Assembly (NCBI GenBank): GCA_049366715.1 | Contig: JBMNCQ010000059.1 | Coordinates: 1-64,000, forward strand | DNA from: JBMNCQ01 sp049366715 | Lineage (GTDB): Bacteria > Bacillota > Peptococcia > Peptococcales > BICA1-8 | Direction: 5' to 3' | DNA: 64,000 nucleotides | Shown here: piece by piece, positions 25,886 to 33,164 of the stretch | Position numbering within the stretch: the first letter of the stretch is position 1 | Layout: every line of letters begins with the position of its first letter | The notes under the pieces: model-generated | Seen by the model: the letters and a program-made list of their open reading frames with translations, nothing else | Databases searched by the model: none | Told to the model about the DNA's origin: nothing | Made by a program: the position numbers and the translations under genes

Positions 25886-26053
25886 ATGTATTACAGACAG
25901 CAGGGTTATCCGGCAAGACCGCCGTTGGGAGGATTTGGCGGCTATCCCGGTTTTGGCTATGGTTATGGCTTCGGCAAGCCGTTCTTCGGATATCCTTACG
26001 GCTTTGGTTTTCCATTTTTTGGTTTCCCATTCTTTGGTCCGTTTTTCTGGTAA
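25886..26053 (+). CDS. Small Gly/Phe/Tyr/Pro-rich peptide
   Basis: 55 residues, MYYRQQGYPARPP followed by repeated GFG/GYG/FPFFG units and ending FFW. Almost only Gly, Phe, Tyr and Pro; no signal peptide. Clear ribosome site GAAGGGAGGGAAGTCTAA. Such compositions are seen in spore coat or spore-surface peptides and in aggregation-prone assemblies, but no family is recognised. Stands alone between the regulator and the convergent peptidase. Region 25680-25885 shows nothing else. Confidence 0.62.
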   Translation: MYYRQQGYPARPPLGGFGGYPGFGYGYGFGKPFFGYPYGFGFPFFGFPFFGPFFW

Positions 26054-26055
26054 CG

Positions 26056-26095
26056 AAAAACAAAAAGGCTGTCTCATAAATTTGCGGCAGCCTGA
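26056..26095 (-). terminator. Terminator of the M23 peptidase gene
   Basis: On the minus strand AGGCTG...CAGCCTTTTTGTTTTT; stem of 6 bp plus partial extension with T-rich tail directly after the stop. Confidence 0.6.
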
Positions 26096-26100
26096 TTAAT

Positions 26101-27237
26101 TTAAATATAATTTAAAGGATTTTTTGTCTGCCCGTTTTTAATGACTTCAAAATGGAGGTGGGGGCCTGTACTGTTGCCCGTAGAACCTACTGAACCGATT
26201 TTATCTCCTGTGCCGACTTTTTGGCCTACCCGGACAGATATTTTTGACAGATGACCATATCTGGTCTTTAAGCCGTTGCCGTGATCGATAAGTATAGAGT
26301 TCCCATAACCTCCGTTCCATCCTGCTTCCATAACCTTCCCGGCGCTGTAAGCGTAGACATTATTACCATAGGGAGCAGCAATATCAACACCGTCATGAAA
26401 GGTTCTTTTGCCGGTGATGGGATGTATTCTGGAACCATAAGAACTGGATATTCTTGTTCCGCTTACAACCCCGTAATTAATCCTTCCGCCCCGGGAAACA
26501 GTAGTTTTCGTACCTATTTTAACAAGGGCCTTTTCCGGTTCCTTTACTATTTTTTCATCTTGCACCGTTATGCTGCTCTGGTAGCCATTGAGCAGGTTAA
26601 TATTGTAGGTTACTTCCTTTTCCCCCTCAATACCTTCTTTAATAATTGTTCTCTGATTTTTGTAGAGATTATGATCATTTTGATACTCAATTTTAAAAGG
26701 AATAGATTCTGTTACGGTATTTTCCATTTCTATTACCACATCCAGAACAGGATCAAAAGGGTTTATGACCAGCTTGTCCCCGGGAAAAATTTTATCAGGG
26801 TCGATATCAGGATTGAACTTTTCCAAATCTGCAACGGTTATTTGGTTTGTCCGGGCTATATTCCAGAGATTATCTCCTTTTTGGACCTCAATAACTACCG
26901 CCTCTTTTTCCAGAGCATAAATCTTTTCTTTTGCCGCTGCCGGGCTGGTCATTTCTTCCGGCTTAACTTCAGTTTCCATAATCTCAATTTTTTGCCGGAT
27001 ACGAACATTCTTGACCGCAGCATTTCTGTCAATATTAGTAAGATATTGATTCCGGTATTCCGTCAGCATAGCATTGAGGACTTCCTTATCGCTGATGATA
27101 AACCACTTTTCCCCGTCAACATTAAACTGATAGCCGGTTTCTTTGCTTAATGAATCGGCAATGCTTTTAACTTTTGGTATTGCGAAAAAGACAGCGGCAA
27201 TTACTAAGGCTGTTATCAATATTCTTTTTTTTGTCAT
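26101..27237 (-). CDS. Secreted/anchored M23 peptidase with LysM and G5 domains
   Basis: 378 residues. N-terminal hydrophobic anchor (ILITALVIAAVFFAIP, residues 5-20); LysM (VQKGDNLWNIARTNQITVADLEKFN, about 118-160); G5-like domain (about 165-240); C-terminal M23 LytM endopeptidase with the zinc ligands in HDGVDIAAP and HLHFEV plus GLKTRYGHLS. Cleaves peptidoglycan cross-bridges at the cell surface. Ribosome site AAGGGTGGGACAGC on the minus strand. Resembles SpoIIQ-less vegetative DacO/YunA-type enzymes; specific role unknown. Confidence 0.92.
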   Translation of the reverse strand: MTKKRILITALVIAAVFFAIPKVKSIADSLSKETGYQFNVDGEKWFIISDKEVLNAMLTEYRNQYLTNIDRNAAVKNVRIRQKIEIMETEVKPEEMTSPAAAKEKIYALEKEAVVIEVQKGDNLWNIARTNQITVADLEKFNPDIDPDKIFPGDKLVINPFDPVLDVVIEMENTVTESIPFKIEYQNDHNLYKNQRTIIKEGIEGEKEVTYNINLLNGYQSSITVQDEKIVKEPEKALVKIGTKTTVSRGGRINYGVVSGTRISSSYGSRIHPITGKRTFHDGVDIAAPYGNNVYAYSAGKVMEAGWNGGYGNSILIDHGNGLKTRYGHLSKISVRVGQKVGTGDKIGSVGSTGNSTGPHLHFEVIKNGQTKNPLNYI

Positions 27238-27517
27238 GCTGTCCCACCCTTATGATGAAAAGTAATTCAATACAAAAATACATCCTTATTCTAGCACAGA
27301 AATTATGGATAAAGATAAAGAAAAATAATTGAAATATTTTACATTGGACGGGATGCTTCTCTGAACATAACAAATTGATTTCACATTATTTCCCAGGAAA
27401 AAGAGCAGTCCTGCGGCAATTTGCAGGGAAATGTAGCTTTTGACTGATTTCTAATTTAAAACTATTGCAATATAGAGTATAATGTTTTTAGCATATGTTC
27501 TAAATGGAGGCGGTAAA

Positions 27518-27949
27518 ATGTCTATCGATTGGGAGAAGCTGGTTAAGGAACTTGAAAGCTGTTTCTGGTCTGCTTTCAGCGAGACGGTAATTGATCATGC
27601 GAAAAACCCCCGGAATTTAGGTAATATTCAAGATGAAAGCAGTTACGCCTATCTTACCGGTCAATGCGGGGATACAATTCAAATCTGGGTAAAAATAGAG
27701 GAAGATATGATCAAAGAGATCACTTTCTGGACCGACGGTTGTGGTACTACTATTGCGTCCGGCAGCATGGTGACGGAGCTTGCCAAAGGCAAAAATATTG
27801 CGGATGCTTTGCAAATTACTCCTCTGGAGGTACTGGAGGCTTTAGGGGGATTGCCGGACGAAAGTGTGCACTGTGCAATTTTAGCCACCAATACTTTACA
27901 GGAGGCATTAAAAAAATATCAGCGGCAATGTCGGGAGAATAAGGAGTAA
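27518..27949 (+). CDS. IscU/NifU-type iron-sulfur scaffold protein
   Basis: 143 residues from ATG 27518 (GGAGGCGGTAAA upstream). The three scaffold cysteines and Asp are present: GQCGD, DGCGTTIASGSM, HCAILA. Belongs to the short NifU_N family and is not accompanied by IscS here. Six bp before a MOSC protein, so co-transcribed; both could serve Fe-S/Mo cofactor sulfur handling. Confidence 0.88.
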   Translation: MSIDWEKLVKELESCFWSAFSETVIDHAKNPRNLGNIQDESSYAYLTGQCGDTIQIWVKIEEDMIKEITFWTDGCGTTIASGSMVTELAKGKNIADALQITPLEVLEALGGLPDESVHCAILATNTLQEALKKYQRQCRENKE

Positions 27950-27954
27950 ATAAT

Positions 27955-28374
27955 ATGGGACGGGTTATTGCCATTAATATTAGTGCGCAAAGGGGCACGG
28001 AGAAAACCAGCATTAACAGTGTCAGAGTCCTGGAAAACCGGGGTTTGGAGGGAGACGCCCATGCCGGTGCATGGGACCGGCAGGTCAGCATCCTGCCGCT
28101 AGAAGCTCTTGCCTTGGTTCCGCCGGATAAATTAACAGAAGTATTAAAGGGCGGTTATACCGAAAATTTTACGATCAGCGGAATACCTTTGCAGGATTTA
28201 AGCATTGGTAAAATTATAAAAATTGGTGAGGCGGAAGTCAAAATATCTTCCATAGGTAAAGAGGAATTTAAGGAAGCAGGCCGCCCTTATATCGTAAGCC
28301 GAGAGGGGCGCTTTGGTCGAGTGATCAAAGGCGGTACGGTAAAAAACGGGGATGAAATAACCTGTCTTAATTAA
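27955..28374 (+). CDS. MOSC-domain protein
   Basis: 139 residues, stand-alone MOSC domain (molybdenum cofactor sulfurase C-terminal): NRGLEGDAHAG, RQVSILPLEAL, ENFTISGIPL, GRFGRVIKGG. The family cysteine used as sulfur carrier is not evident in the usual position. Stand-alone MOSC proteins bind pterin or transfer sulfur to Moco enzymes. Downstream of an IscU-like gene and no own promoter seen. Confidence 0.88.
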   Translation: MGRVIAINISAQRGTEKTSINSVRVLENRGLEGDAHAGAWDRQVSILPLEALALVPPDKLTEVLKGGYTENFTISGIPLQDLSIGKIIKIGEAEVKISSIGKEEFKEAGRPYIVSREGRFGRVIKGGTVKNGDEITCLN

Positions 28375-28473
28375 TGATTGCAGAATGTAAATTCAGCAGA
28401 TTTCTCTCTGCCGGCTGGAGGATCTGAAGCAGGGTCCCTTGGCAGGAAAGGGATAGGAGGAGCTTTTTAATAA

Positions 28474-28632
28474 ATTTTTTTATTGGAGCCTAAAGAGATC
28501 ATAATTTTCTGCAAGATTAGCCTGCGGGGTTATGAAGCACAAAGAATATTGGAAGAGAAGGGCTTTAACGATGTTAAATTCCTGGATGGAGGTATTGTCG
28601 GCCGGCCTTTTACCAGAAAAGTTAAAGACTGA
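28474..28632 (+). pseudogene. Rhodanese C-terminal fragment
   Basis: An open stretch after an in-frame TAA (28471) encodes the second half of a rhodanese domain: IIIFCKISLRGYEAQRILEEKGF then VKFLDGG. The active-site Cys and loop arginine region (CxxxxRG) are kept but the N-terminal 60 residues of the domain are missing. Only a TTG (28483) could start it. Probably the tail of a decayed CoA-disulfide-reductase- or PspE-type protein. The stretch 28375-28473 shows no gene. Confidence 0.6.
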
Positions 28633-28647
28633 GCAGATAGGAATAAA

Positions 28648-28677
28648 TTGACAAGATACTTTTGGCTAAAGTATAAT
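28648..28677 (+). promoter_or_regulatory. Promoter of cobalamin riboswitch 1
   Basis: TTGACA (28648-28653), 18-nt spacer, TATAAT (28672-28677), 25 bp upstream of the riboswitch. Confidence 0.75.
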
Positions 28678-28701
28678 AATTGGTGAAAAGATCGGAATAT
28701 T

Positions 28702-28935
28702 CAAGGTGCCTTCGTGAGAAGGAGAATAGGGAAGAACGGTGAAAAACCGGCGCGGACCCACCACTGTAAGCGGTTACAAATCCCTGGAGTGCCACTGTCT
28801 AACACCCGGCAAGTACGTTAATTCTCATAGCATAGTCTGTCTTTTTTGCTTACTTTATTAATGAGATTTATGTTTGCCTATGTCCGGCGGGAAGGCGGGG
28901 AGGAGGTTAAGCCGTGAGCCAGGAGACCTGCCTTG
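28702..28935 (+). ncRNA. Cobalamin riboswitch 1 (upstream of CbiZ)
   Basis: Contains all core elements of the class I cobalamin riboswitch: AAGGTGCC, GGAGAATAGGGAA, CCGGCGCGGACCCACCACTGTAA, GCCACTG, GGGAAGGC, and the B12 box GCCGTGAGCCAGGAGACCTGCC. Between GCCACTG and GGGAAGGC it has about 95 nt instead of about a dozen in copies 2 and 3, including a second hairpin (ATTCTCAT/ATGAGATT). A terminator follows, so ligand-dependent termination of cbiZ is expected. Confidence 0.95.
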
Positions 28936-28975
28936 GAATGATCAGAGCATGTCAAAAGCGGCTTAAAGATGGGAA

Positions 28976-29012
28976 AGTCTCTTAGTTTTTATTAACTGAG
29001 AGGCTTTTTATT
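28976..29012 (+). terminator. Riboswitch 1 terminator
   Basis: AGTCTCTTAGTT / AACTGAGAGGCT with an 6-nt loop and T-run; the shared layout with copies 2 and 3 marks it as the expression platform. Confidence 0.88.
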
Positions 29013-29108
29013 TTCATAATCTTAAAATAATTATAACGGGAATTGCCGCTTTAAATAATCGTCGAGGCTTGAGCGTTTCTGAGAATATCATGAAAGAAGG
29101 ACTGCCAT

Positions 29109-29816
29109 ATGCATATCCAGGAGTACGTCGGCGGGACGGGATTTTTTCCGGGAATTAAGAGCCGCTTGATCAATGAAAAGCTTTTTCTGCTTTCTTCCCC
29201 CGGTCCTTTGCGCATCTTAACTTCTGCCCTTTTGGGAGCTGATTTGAAATTTGCCCGGCATATCTTTAACTATACCGTTGCGCATACTTACAACAAGATG
29301 AACCCCCGGGAGGATTTGGAGACCATTGCCCGCCGGATTTCCCGGGATAATGATGTCGTGGGCCTGATGACGGCAGTATATGTAAAAGATATCGTGTTGA
29401 CTGTAAAATCCTCTCCGGGACTGGCCGCAGCCGCCTTCTCCACGGTAGGTTTGGGTAATCCGGGGGCTGCCGGTTATTCTGCGGAGCTTATCCGGCAGGA
29501 ATACAAACCGGGAACCATCAATTCTATTGTTCTGATCGACGGCAATCTGTCTATGGCTGCTTTGGTCAACGGGGTGATAACGGCGACTGAAGCCAAGACC
29601 AGAGCTCTTGTGGAAGCAGGACTAAAATTCAGGGATGGAACAAATGTTACCGGTACCACGACGGATACCATTGCTATCGCCTGTACCATCCGGGGTGCGG
29701 AAAAAATGTATGCCGGCACGGCTACGGATTTAGGTTATTTAATAGGCAGCACGGTATATGAGAGCATCAGGGAAGGAATACGGAAAATAAAATTACCGCG
29801 GGGCAGCCGGAGATGA
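29109..29816 (+). CDS. cbiZ: Adenosylcobinamide amidohydrolase
   Basis: 235 residues of the CbiZ family, which cleaves the aminopropanol side chain of adenosyl-cobinamide or pseudocobalamin to give cobyric acid for salvage. Hallmarks: SSPGPLRILTSALLGADL, YNKMNPREDLETIARR, TVGLGNPGAAG, LSMAALVNGVITATEAKTRAL, GTTTDTIAIAC. Controlled by the upstream cobalamin riboswitch. Ribosome site GAAAGAAGGACTGCC. No cobalamin biosynthesis genes follow, suggesting salvage of imported corrinoids. Confidence 0.93.
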   Translation: MHIQEYVGGTGFFPGIKSRLINEKLFLLSSPGPLRILTSALLGADLKFARHIFNYTVAHTYNKMNPREDLETIARRISRDNDVVGLMTAVYVKDIVLTVKSSPGLAAAAFSTVGLGNPGAAGYSAELIRQEYKPGTINSIVLIDGNLSMAALVNGVITATEAKTRALVEAGLKFRDGTNVTGTTTDTIAIACTIRGAEKMYAGTATDLGYLIGSTVYESIREGIRKIKLPRGSRR

Positions 29817-29846
29817 ATAAATACCAGGGATAGAGAGGTGGAGCAG

Positions 29847-29993
29847 ATGGACCGGAAAAACATGGATTTGTCGGAAAAGGAGGAAAAACTTATCCAGCTT
29901 ATTCGTTCTATCCCATACGGGGAAATCAAAATTTTCATCCAGGATAACCAGCCTATTAGAGTAGAGGAAATCAAAAAATCAATAAAATTATAA
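29847..29993 (+). CDS. DUF2292 (YezD-like) small protein, copy 1
   Basis: 48 residues. The core LIRSIPYGEIKIFIQDNQPIRVEEIKKSIKL matches the DUF2292 family (Bacillus YezD): a short helix, beta-hairpin and KKSIKL terminus. 30 bp after cbiZ and without own promoter, so under cobalamin control. A paralogue ends the other riboswitch operon (53080). Function unknown; some relatives are linked to sulfur metabolism. Confidence 0.82.
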   Translation: MDRKNMDLSEKEEKLIQLIRSIPYGEIKIFIQDNQPIRVEEIKKSIKL

Positions 29994-30352
29994 CTGCGCG
30001 CTAAAAATTAATTGCTATTTCTGCTAAGAATTTCTTTTAATACCGGTTTACGCCCTTGCTCTATTCTCCGTTTTCCCTTTTCCCTGCACAAAAAACTGTC
30101 TGAAAACAAAGTATCCTCAGCTCCGGCGATACATACCTTGTTTTATTGGGCGAGAAAGTGCTTAATGCCGTTAGTGTAGCGAAAAAAGCTTTCGCAGAAA
30201 GAAAGATTAAAATAAAAGAGAATCAATATACGGATATTTAAAAAAAGTGCAATTCCCCTTTACAAGGGAAAAAGTTTGTGCTAAATTAAATTCAGATAAT
30301 ATTTTTTTGTCAATAATGTATGCCGGGCATACAAAAGATAAAAGGTGATATG
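29994..30352. other. Intergenic region with palindromic operator candidate
   Basis: About 320 bp before the MarR gene show only a short open stretch around 30146-30240 (KVLNAVSVAKKAFAERKIKIKE) that I could not identify. Near the end is a perfect palindrome, TGTATGCCGGGCATACA (30317-30333), the size expected for a MarR operator, 20 bp upstream of the MarR start. Confidence 0.5.
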
Positions 30353-30802
30353 ATGAACAAGCAGCTTAATCAGGTCATGAACAATTTTCTAAAACTAATT
30401 GAAATTGTGGCCAATGGGAAAAAGAAAGTTTTTCAATGTGGGGAAGATACGGTTCTCTACCGGGGTGAAATACACATGTTGAAAATGATTGGTGATCATC
30501 CCGGTATTTATATTTCGGAAATGGCCCGCTGCTTTAAAATTACCCGGGCCGTTGTTTCCAAGACGATCATCAAACTAGAGGAGAAAGGACTGGTGCGTAA
30601 AGAGGAAGATCCTGAGAATAAAAAGCTCGTTTGTTTGTACCTTACTCCCCGGGGACAAAAAGCCTGTGATTTTCATGACGCCTTTCATTTACAAAATGAC
30701 CGGGAAATATTTGAATTTTTAGAAGGCTTAGATGAACAGGAAGTGGCTGTGATTCAGACTTTTCTTGAGAAAGCTCAGTCCATGATCAATAAACACTTTT
30801 AA
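30353..30802 (+). CDS. MarR-family regulator
   Basis: 149 residues, winged-helix MarR fold (YISEMARCFKITRAVVSKTIIKLEEKGLVRKEEDPENKKLVCLYLTPRG). ATG 30353 (AAAGGTGATATG) preferred; the frame is open from an ATG at 30320 that lies inside the palindrome. Probably autoregulated through 30317-30333 and co-transcribed with the MBL-fold gene. Confidence 0.9.
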   Translation: MNKQLNQVMNNFLKLIEIVANGKKKVFQCGEDTVLYRGEIHMLKMIGDHPGIYISEMARCFKITRAVVSKTIIKLEEKGLVRKEEDPENKKLVCLYLTPRGQKACDFHDAFHLQNDREIFEFLEGLDEQEVAVIQTFLEKAQSMINKHF

Positions 30803-30843
30803 GGCACAATATCCTAAAAAATTAAAATATGGGAGGAATAGAT

Positions 30844-31674
30844 ATGACAGTTAAAGCTACCGTTCTCTGCGAAAACAGTGTTTTCAGTAATTTGGGGGCC
30901 ATTGCCGAACACGGCTGGGCTGTTTTTCTGGAAACAGACCAGGGAAATTATCTTTTTGATACGGGTCAGGGCAAGGCACTTCTGAATAATGCCGGTGTTT
31001 TTAAAAAAGATTTATCCACGATTAAAGGGATCATTCTCAGCCATCATCATATCGATCATACCGGAGGGTTGCTGGCGGCAGTTAAGGCAGCCGCCCCGGT
31101 AAAGGTATACAGCCATCCTGATTTATTTAAAGAAGGTTATCTGGTCCGGCATAATATGCCCAAATATATCGGGGTGCCCTATTCCCGGATGGCTCTGGAA
31201 AATTATGGGGCAGAATTTTGTTTTAACCGGGAATTTACGGAATTTGCTCCCGGATTTTATTTAACAGGGGAGGTCCCCCGCACAACGGATTATGAATACG
31301 GGGATACGGATGTTGTTTTAAAGACCGAGCAGGGTCTGGTCCGGGATCCTCTGGAAGATGACCAGTCTATTATCATCCGTACTTCCCGGGGCTTATTTAT
31401 TATTCTGGGTTGTTCCCATGCCGGGATTATCAATATTCTTAATTATGCCGTAGCCCAAACCGGGGAAAGCCGTATCCATACCGTTATCGGCGGGACTCAT
31501 TTATGGACGGTCAGCCGGGAGCAGCAGGACAAAACAATTGCTGCTTTAAAGGACTTTGCCATTGAGCGGCTGGGTGTTTCCCATTGTACAGGTCTTGTGG
31601 TGTCAATGCGTCTGGCTCAGGAGTTCGGTGATAAATTCTTTTTCTGCAACGTAGGTACGGTGGTGGAAGCATAA
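30844..31674 (+). CDS. MBL-fold metallo-hydrolase, COG1237 type
   Basis: 276 residues, metallo-beta-lactamase fold with the metal motif SHHHIDHTGG, downstream metal ligands in LGCSHAGIIN and IGGTHLW. Belongs to the group annotated as beta-ribofuranosylaminobenzene phosphate synthase-related (COG1237), function mostly unknown. ATG 30844 after GGGAGGAATAGAT. Regulated by the MarR gene 41 bp upstream, I infer. Confidence 0.88.
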   Translation: MTVKATVLCENSVFSNLGAIAEHGWAVFLETDQGNYLFDTGQGKALLNNAGVFKKDLSTIKGIILSHHHIDHTGGLLAAVKAAAPVKVYSHPDLFKEGYLVRHNMPKYIGVPYSRMALENYGAEFCFNREFTEFAPGFYLTGEVPRTTDYEYGDTDVVLKTEQGLVRDPLEDDQSIIIRTSRGLFIILGCSHAGIINILNYAVAQTGESRIHTVIGGTHLWTVSREQQDKTIAALKDFAIERLGVSHCTGLVVSMRLAQEFGDKFFFCNVGTVVEA

Positions 31675-31751
31675 ATGTAATTGAAAATGGAGATTTGAGA
31701 ATTATAAAATTAGAAATTAAGATGAAAGTTGCCGGAGATTACTTGTCCTTA

Positions 31752-31780
31752 AAAACTGAGCTTGCTCAGTTTTTTCTTTT
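31752..31780 (+). terminator. Terminator after the MBL-fold gene
   Basis: AAAACTGAGC-TT-GCTCAGTTTT stem with T-run. Confidence 0.88.
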
Positions 31781-31804
31781 GCAAAAATTTTTTACAAAAT
31801 TTTC

Positions 31805-31871
31805 ATTGACGCCGGTCCGGAAAATAACTATAATAAAACTGTATTAACTGTACTATTACATATAATACAGT
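31805..31871 (+). promoter_or_regulatory. GntR/YtrA operon promoter and operator
   Basis: TTGACG (31805-31810), 17 nt, TATAAT (31828-31833). Immediately downstream an inverted repeat ACTGTATTA (31837-31845) ... TAATACAGT (31863-31871), perfect 9-bp arms 17 nt apart, overlapping the ribosome-site region; the likely binding site of the GntR-family repressor encoded next. Confidence 0.72.
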
Positions 31872-31882
31872 AGGAGGTGCTT

Positions 31883-32272
31883 ATGTTTCAGTTGGATTTA
31901 CGGGATGGCAGGCCCCTTTATGAGCAAATCAAAGAAAAAATGAAAACCTTTATCTTAACCGGTGCTTTAAAAGCCGATGAAAAAATCCCTTCTGTCCGGG
32001 AACTGGCTCAATCCCTCACGATCAATCCTAATACAATCCAGAAGGCTTATAAGGATTTGGAAGAAGAAGGCTATATCTATTCCCACCGGGGCAAGGGAAG
32101 CTTTGTTACACCCCGGGACAATATAGTAAATCAGCAGAAAATCAGCACTTTGGAGCATGAACTGCAGAAAATACTTACCGAGCTGTTGTATCTCGGTGTC
32201 GGTAAGAGCAGGGTGCTGTCCGTTATCCGCAATATCTATTCAGAAAGGCAGGTCGAAGAGGAAAATGATTGA
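31883..32272 (+). CDS. GntR-family regulator, YtrA subfamily
   Basis: About 129 residues. N-terminal winged helix (LYEQIKEKMKTFILTGALKADEKIPSVRELAQSLTINPNTIQKAYKDLEEEGYIYS) with a short C-terminal dimer region, the YtrA type that controls ABC transporter operons. ATG 31883 after AGGAGGTGCTT. Its stop overlaps the ATPase start. Confidence 0.93.
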   Translation: MFQLDLRDGRPLYEQIKEKMKTFILTGALKADEKIPSVRELAQSLTINPNTIQKAYKDLEEEGYIYSHRGKGSFVTPRDNIVNQQKISTLEHELQKILTELLYLGVGKSRVLSVIRNIYSERQVEEEND

Positions 32273-33164
32273 GGTTAAAAATCTGCGGAAGAATTTTGGC
32301 TCCTTTAACGCCTTAGATGATTTGTGTCTTCATGTCAAAAAAGCTTCCATTTACGGCTTGGTCGGGCCTAACGGTGCAGGGAAGACTACATTAATAAAGC
32401 ATTTGGCAGGAATCTTCCGCCAGGACCAGGGTACGATCAGCATCAAGGGCAGCAATATTAGCAATAATCAGGAAATGAAAAAAAACATCATCTATATCCC
32501 TGATGAACTGTATTTTTTCTCCCAATATACGATTCAGGAAATGGCCGGTTTCTATGCTGCCCTTTATCCCTCCTGGAGCTGGGAACGCTTTGCAGCTTTA
32601 AAGCAGGTTTTCCCCATCGAAACCAAGCGGCGGATTACCCGCCTGTCCAAAGGGATGCAGCGGCAGGCAGCCTTTTGGCTGGGCATCTCCGTCAGGCCGG
32701 AGATTATGATCCTTGACGAACCGGTGGACGGTTTGGATCCTGTGATGCGTAAGCAGGTCTGGAATCTGGTTCTCCAGGATGTAGCAGAACGGGAAATGAC
32801 GGTATTAATTTCTTCCCATAATTTAAGAGAACTGGAAGATGTCTGTGACCATGTCGGTATCCTGTATCAAGGTAAGATCGTCGCCGAAAAAGAGCTGGAT
32901 GACTTGAAATCTGATATTCATAAGCTTCAGGTGGCATTTTCCGGGGATATTCCGGAAAACTTCCTCCAGGATTTTCAAGTATTGCATAAAACGCAAAAAG
33001 GCAGCATTTTACAGGTGATTGTCAGGGGCTTGCCGGAGCTTATTCTGTTCCAGGTGGAAAAGACGAATCCGCTGCTGGTAGATATGCTCCCCCTGACCTT
33101 AGAGGAAATCTTTATTTATGAGCTGGGAGGGATGGGTTATGAGATCCGGGAAGTGCTTATTTAG
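32265..33164 (+). CDS. ABC transporter ATP-binding protein, YtrB/CcmA-like
   Basis: 299 residues. Walker A GPNGAGKTT, LSKGMQRQ signature, Walker B IMILDEPVDGLDP, H-loop SSHN. Exporter-type ATPase. ATG 32265 overlaps the regulator by 8 nt; the open frame upstream from 32157 is a shadow of the GntR gene. Overlaps the permease by 26 nt. Confidence 0.92.
   Translation: MIEVKNLRKNFGSFNALDDLCLHVKKASIYGLVGPNGAGKTTLIKHLAGIFRQDQGTISIKGSNISNNQEMKKNIIYIPDELYFFSQYTIQEMAGFYAALYPSWSWERFAALKQVFPIETKRRITRLSKGMQRQAAFWLGISVRPEIMILDEPVDGLDPVMRKQVWNLVLQDVAEREMTVLISSHNLRELEDVCDHVGILYQGKIVAEKELDDLKSDIHKLQVAFSGDIPENFLQDFQVLHKTQKGSILQVIVRGLPELILFQVEKTNPLLVDMLPLTLEEIFIYELGGMGYEIREVLI

Noticed and set aside
26281..27150. 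289-codon open frame on the + strand
   Set aside because: Fully antisense to the well-supported M23 peptidase gene, Phe/Ile/Tyr-rich shadow, no ribosome site.
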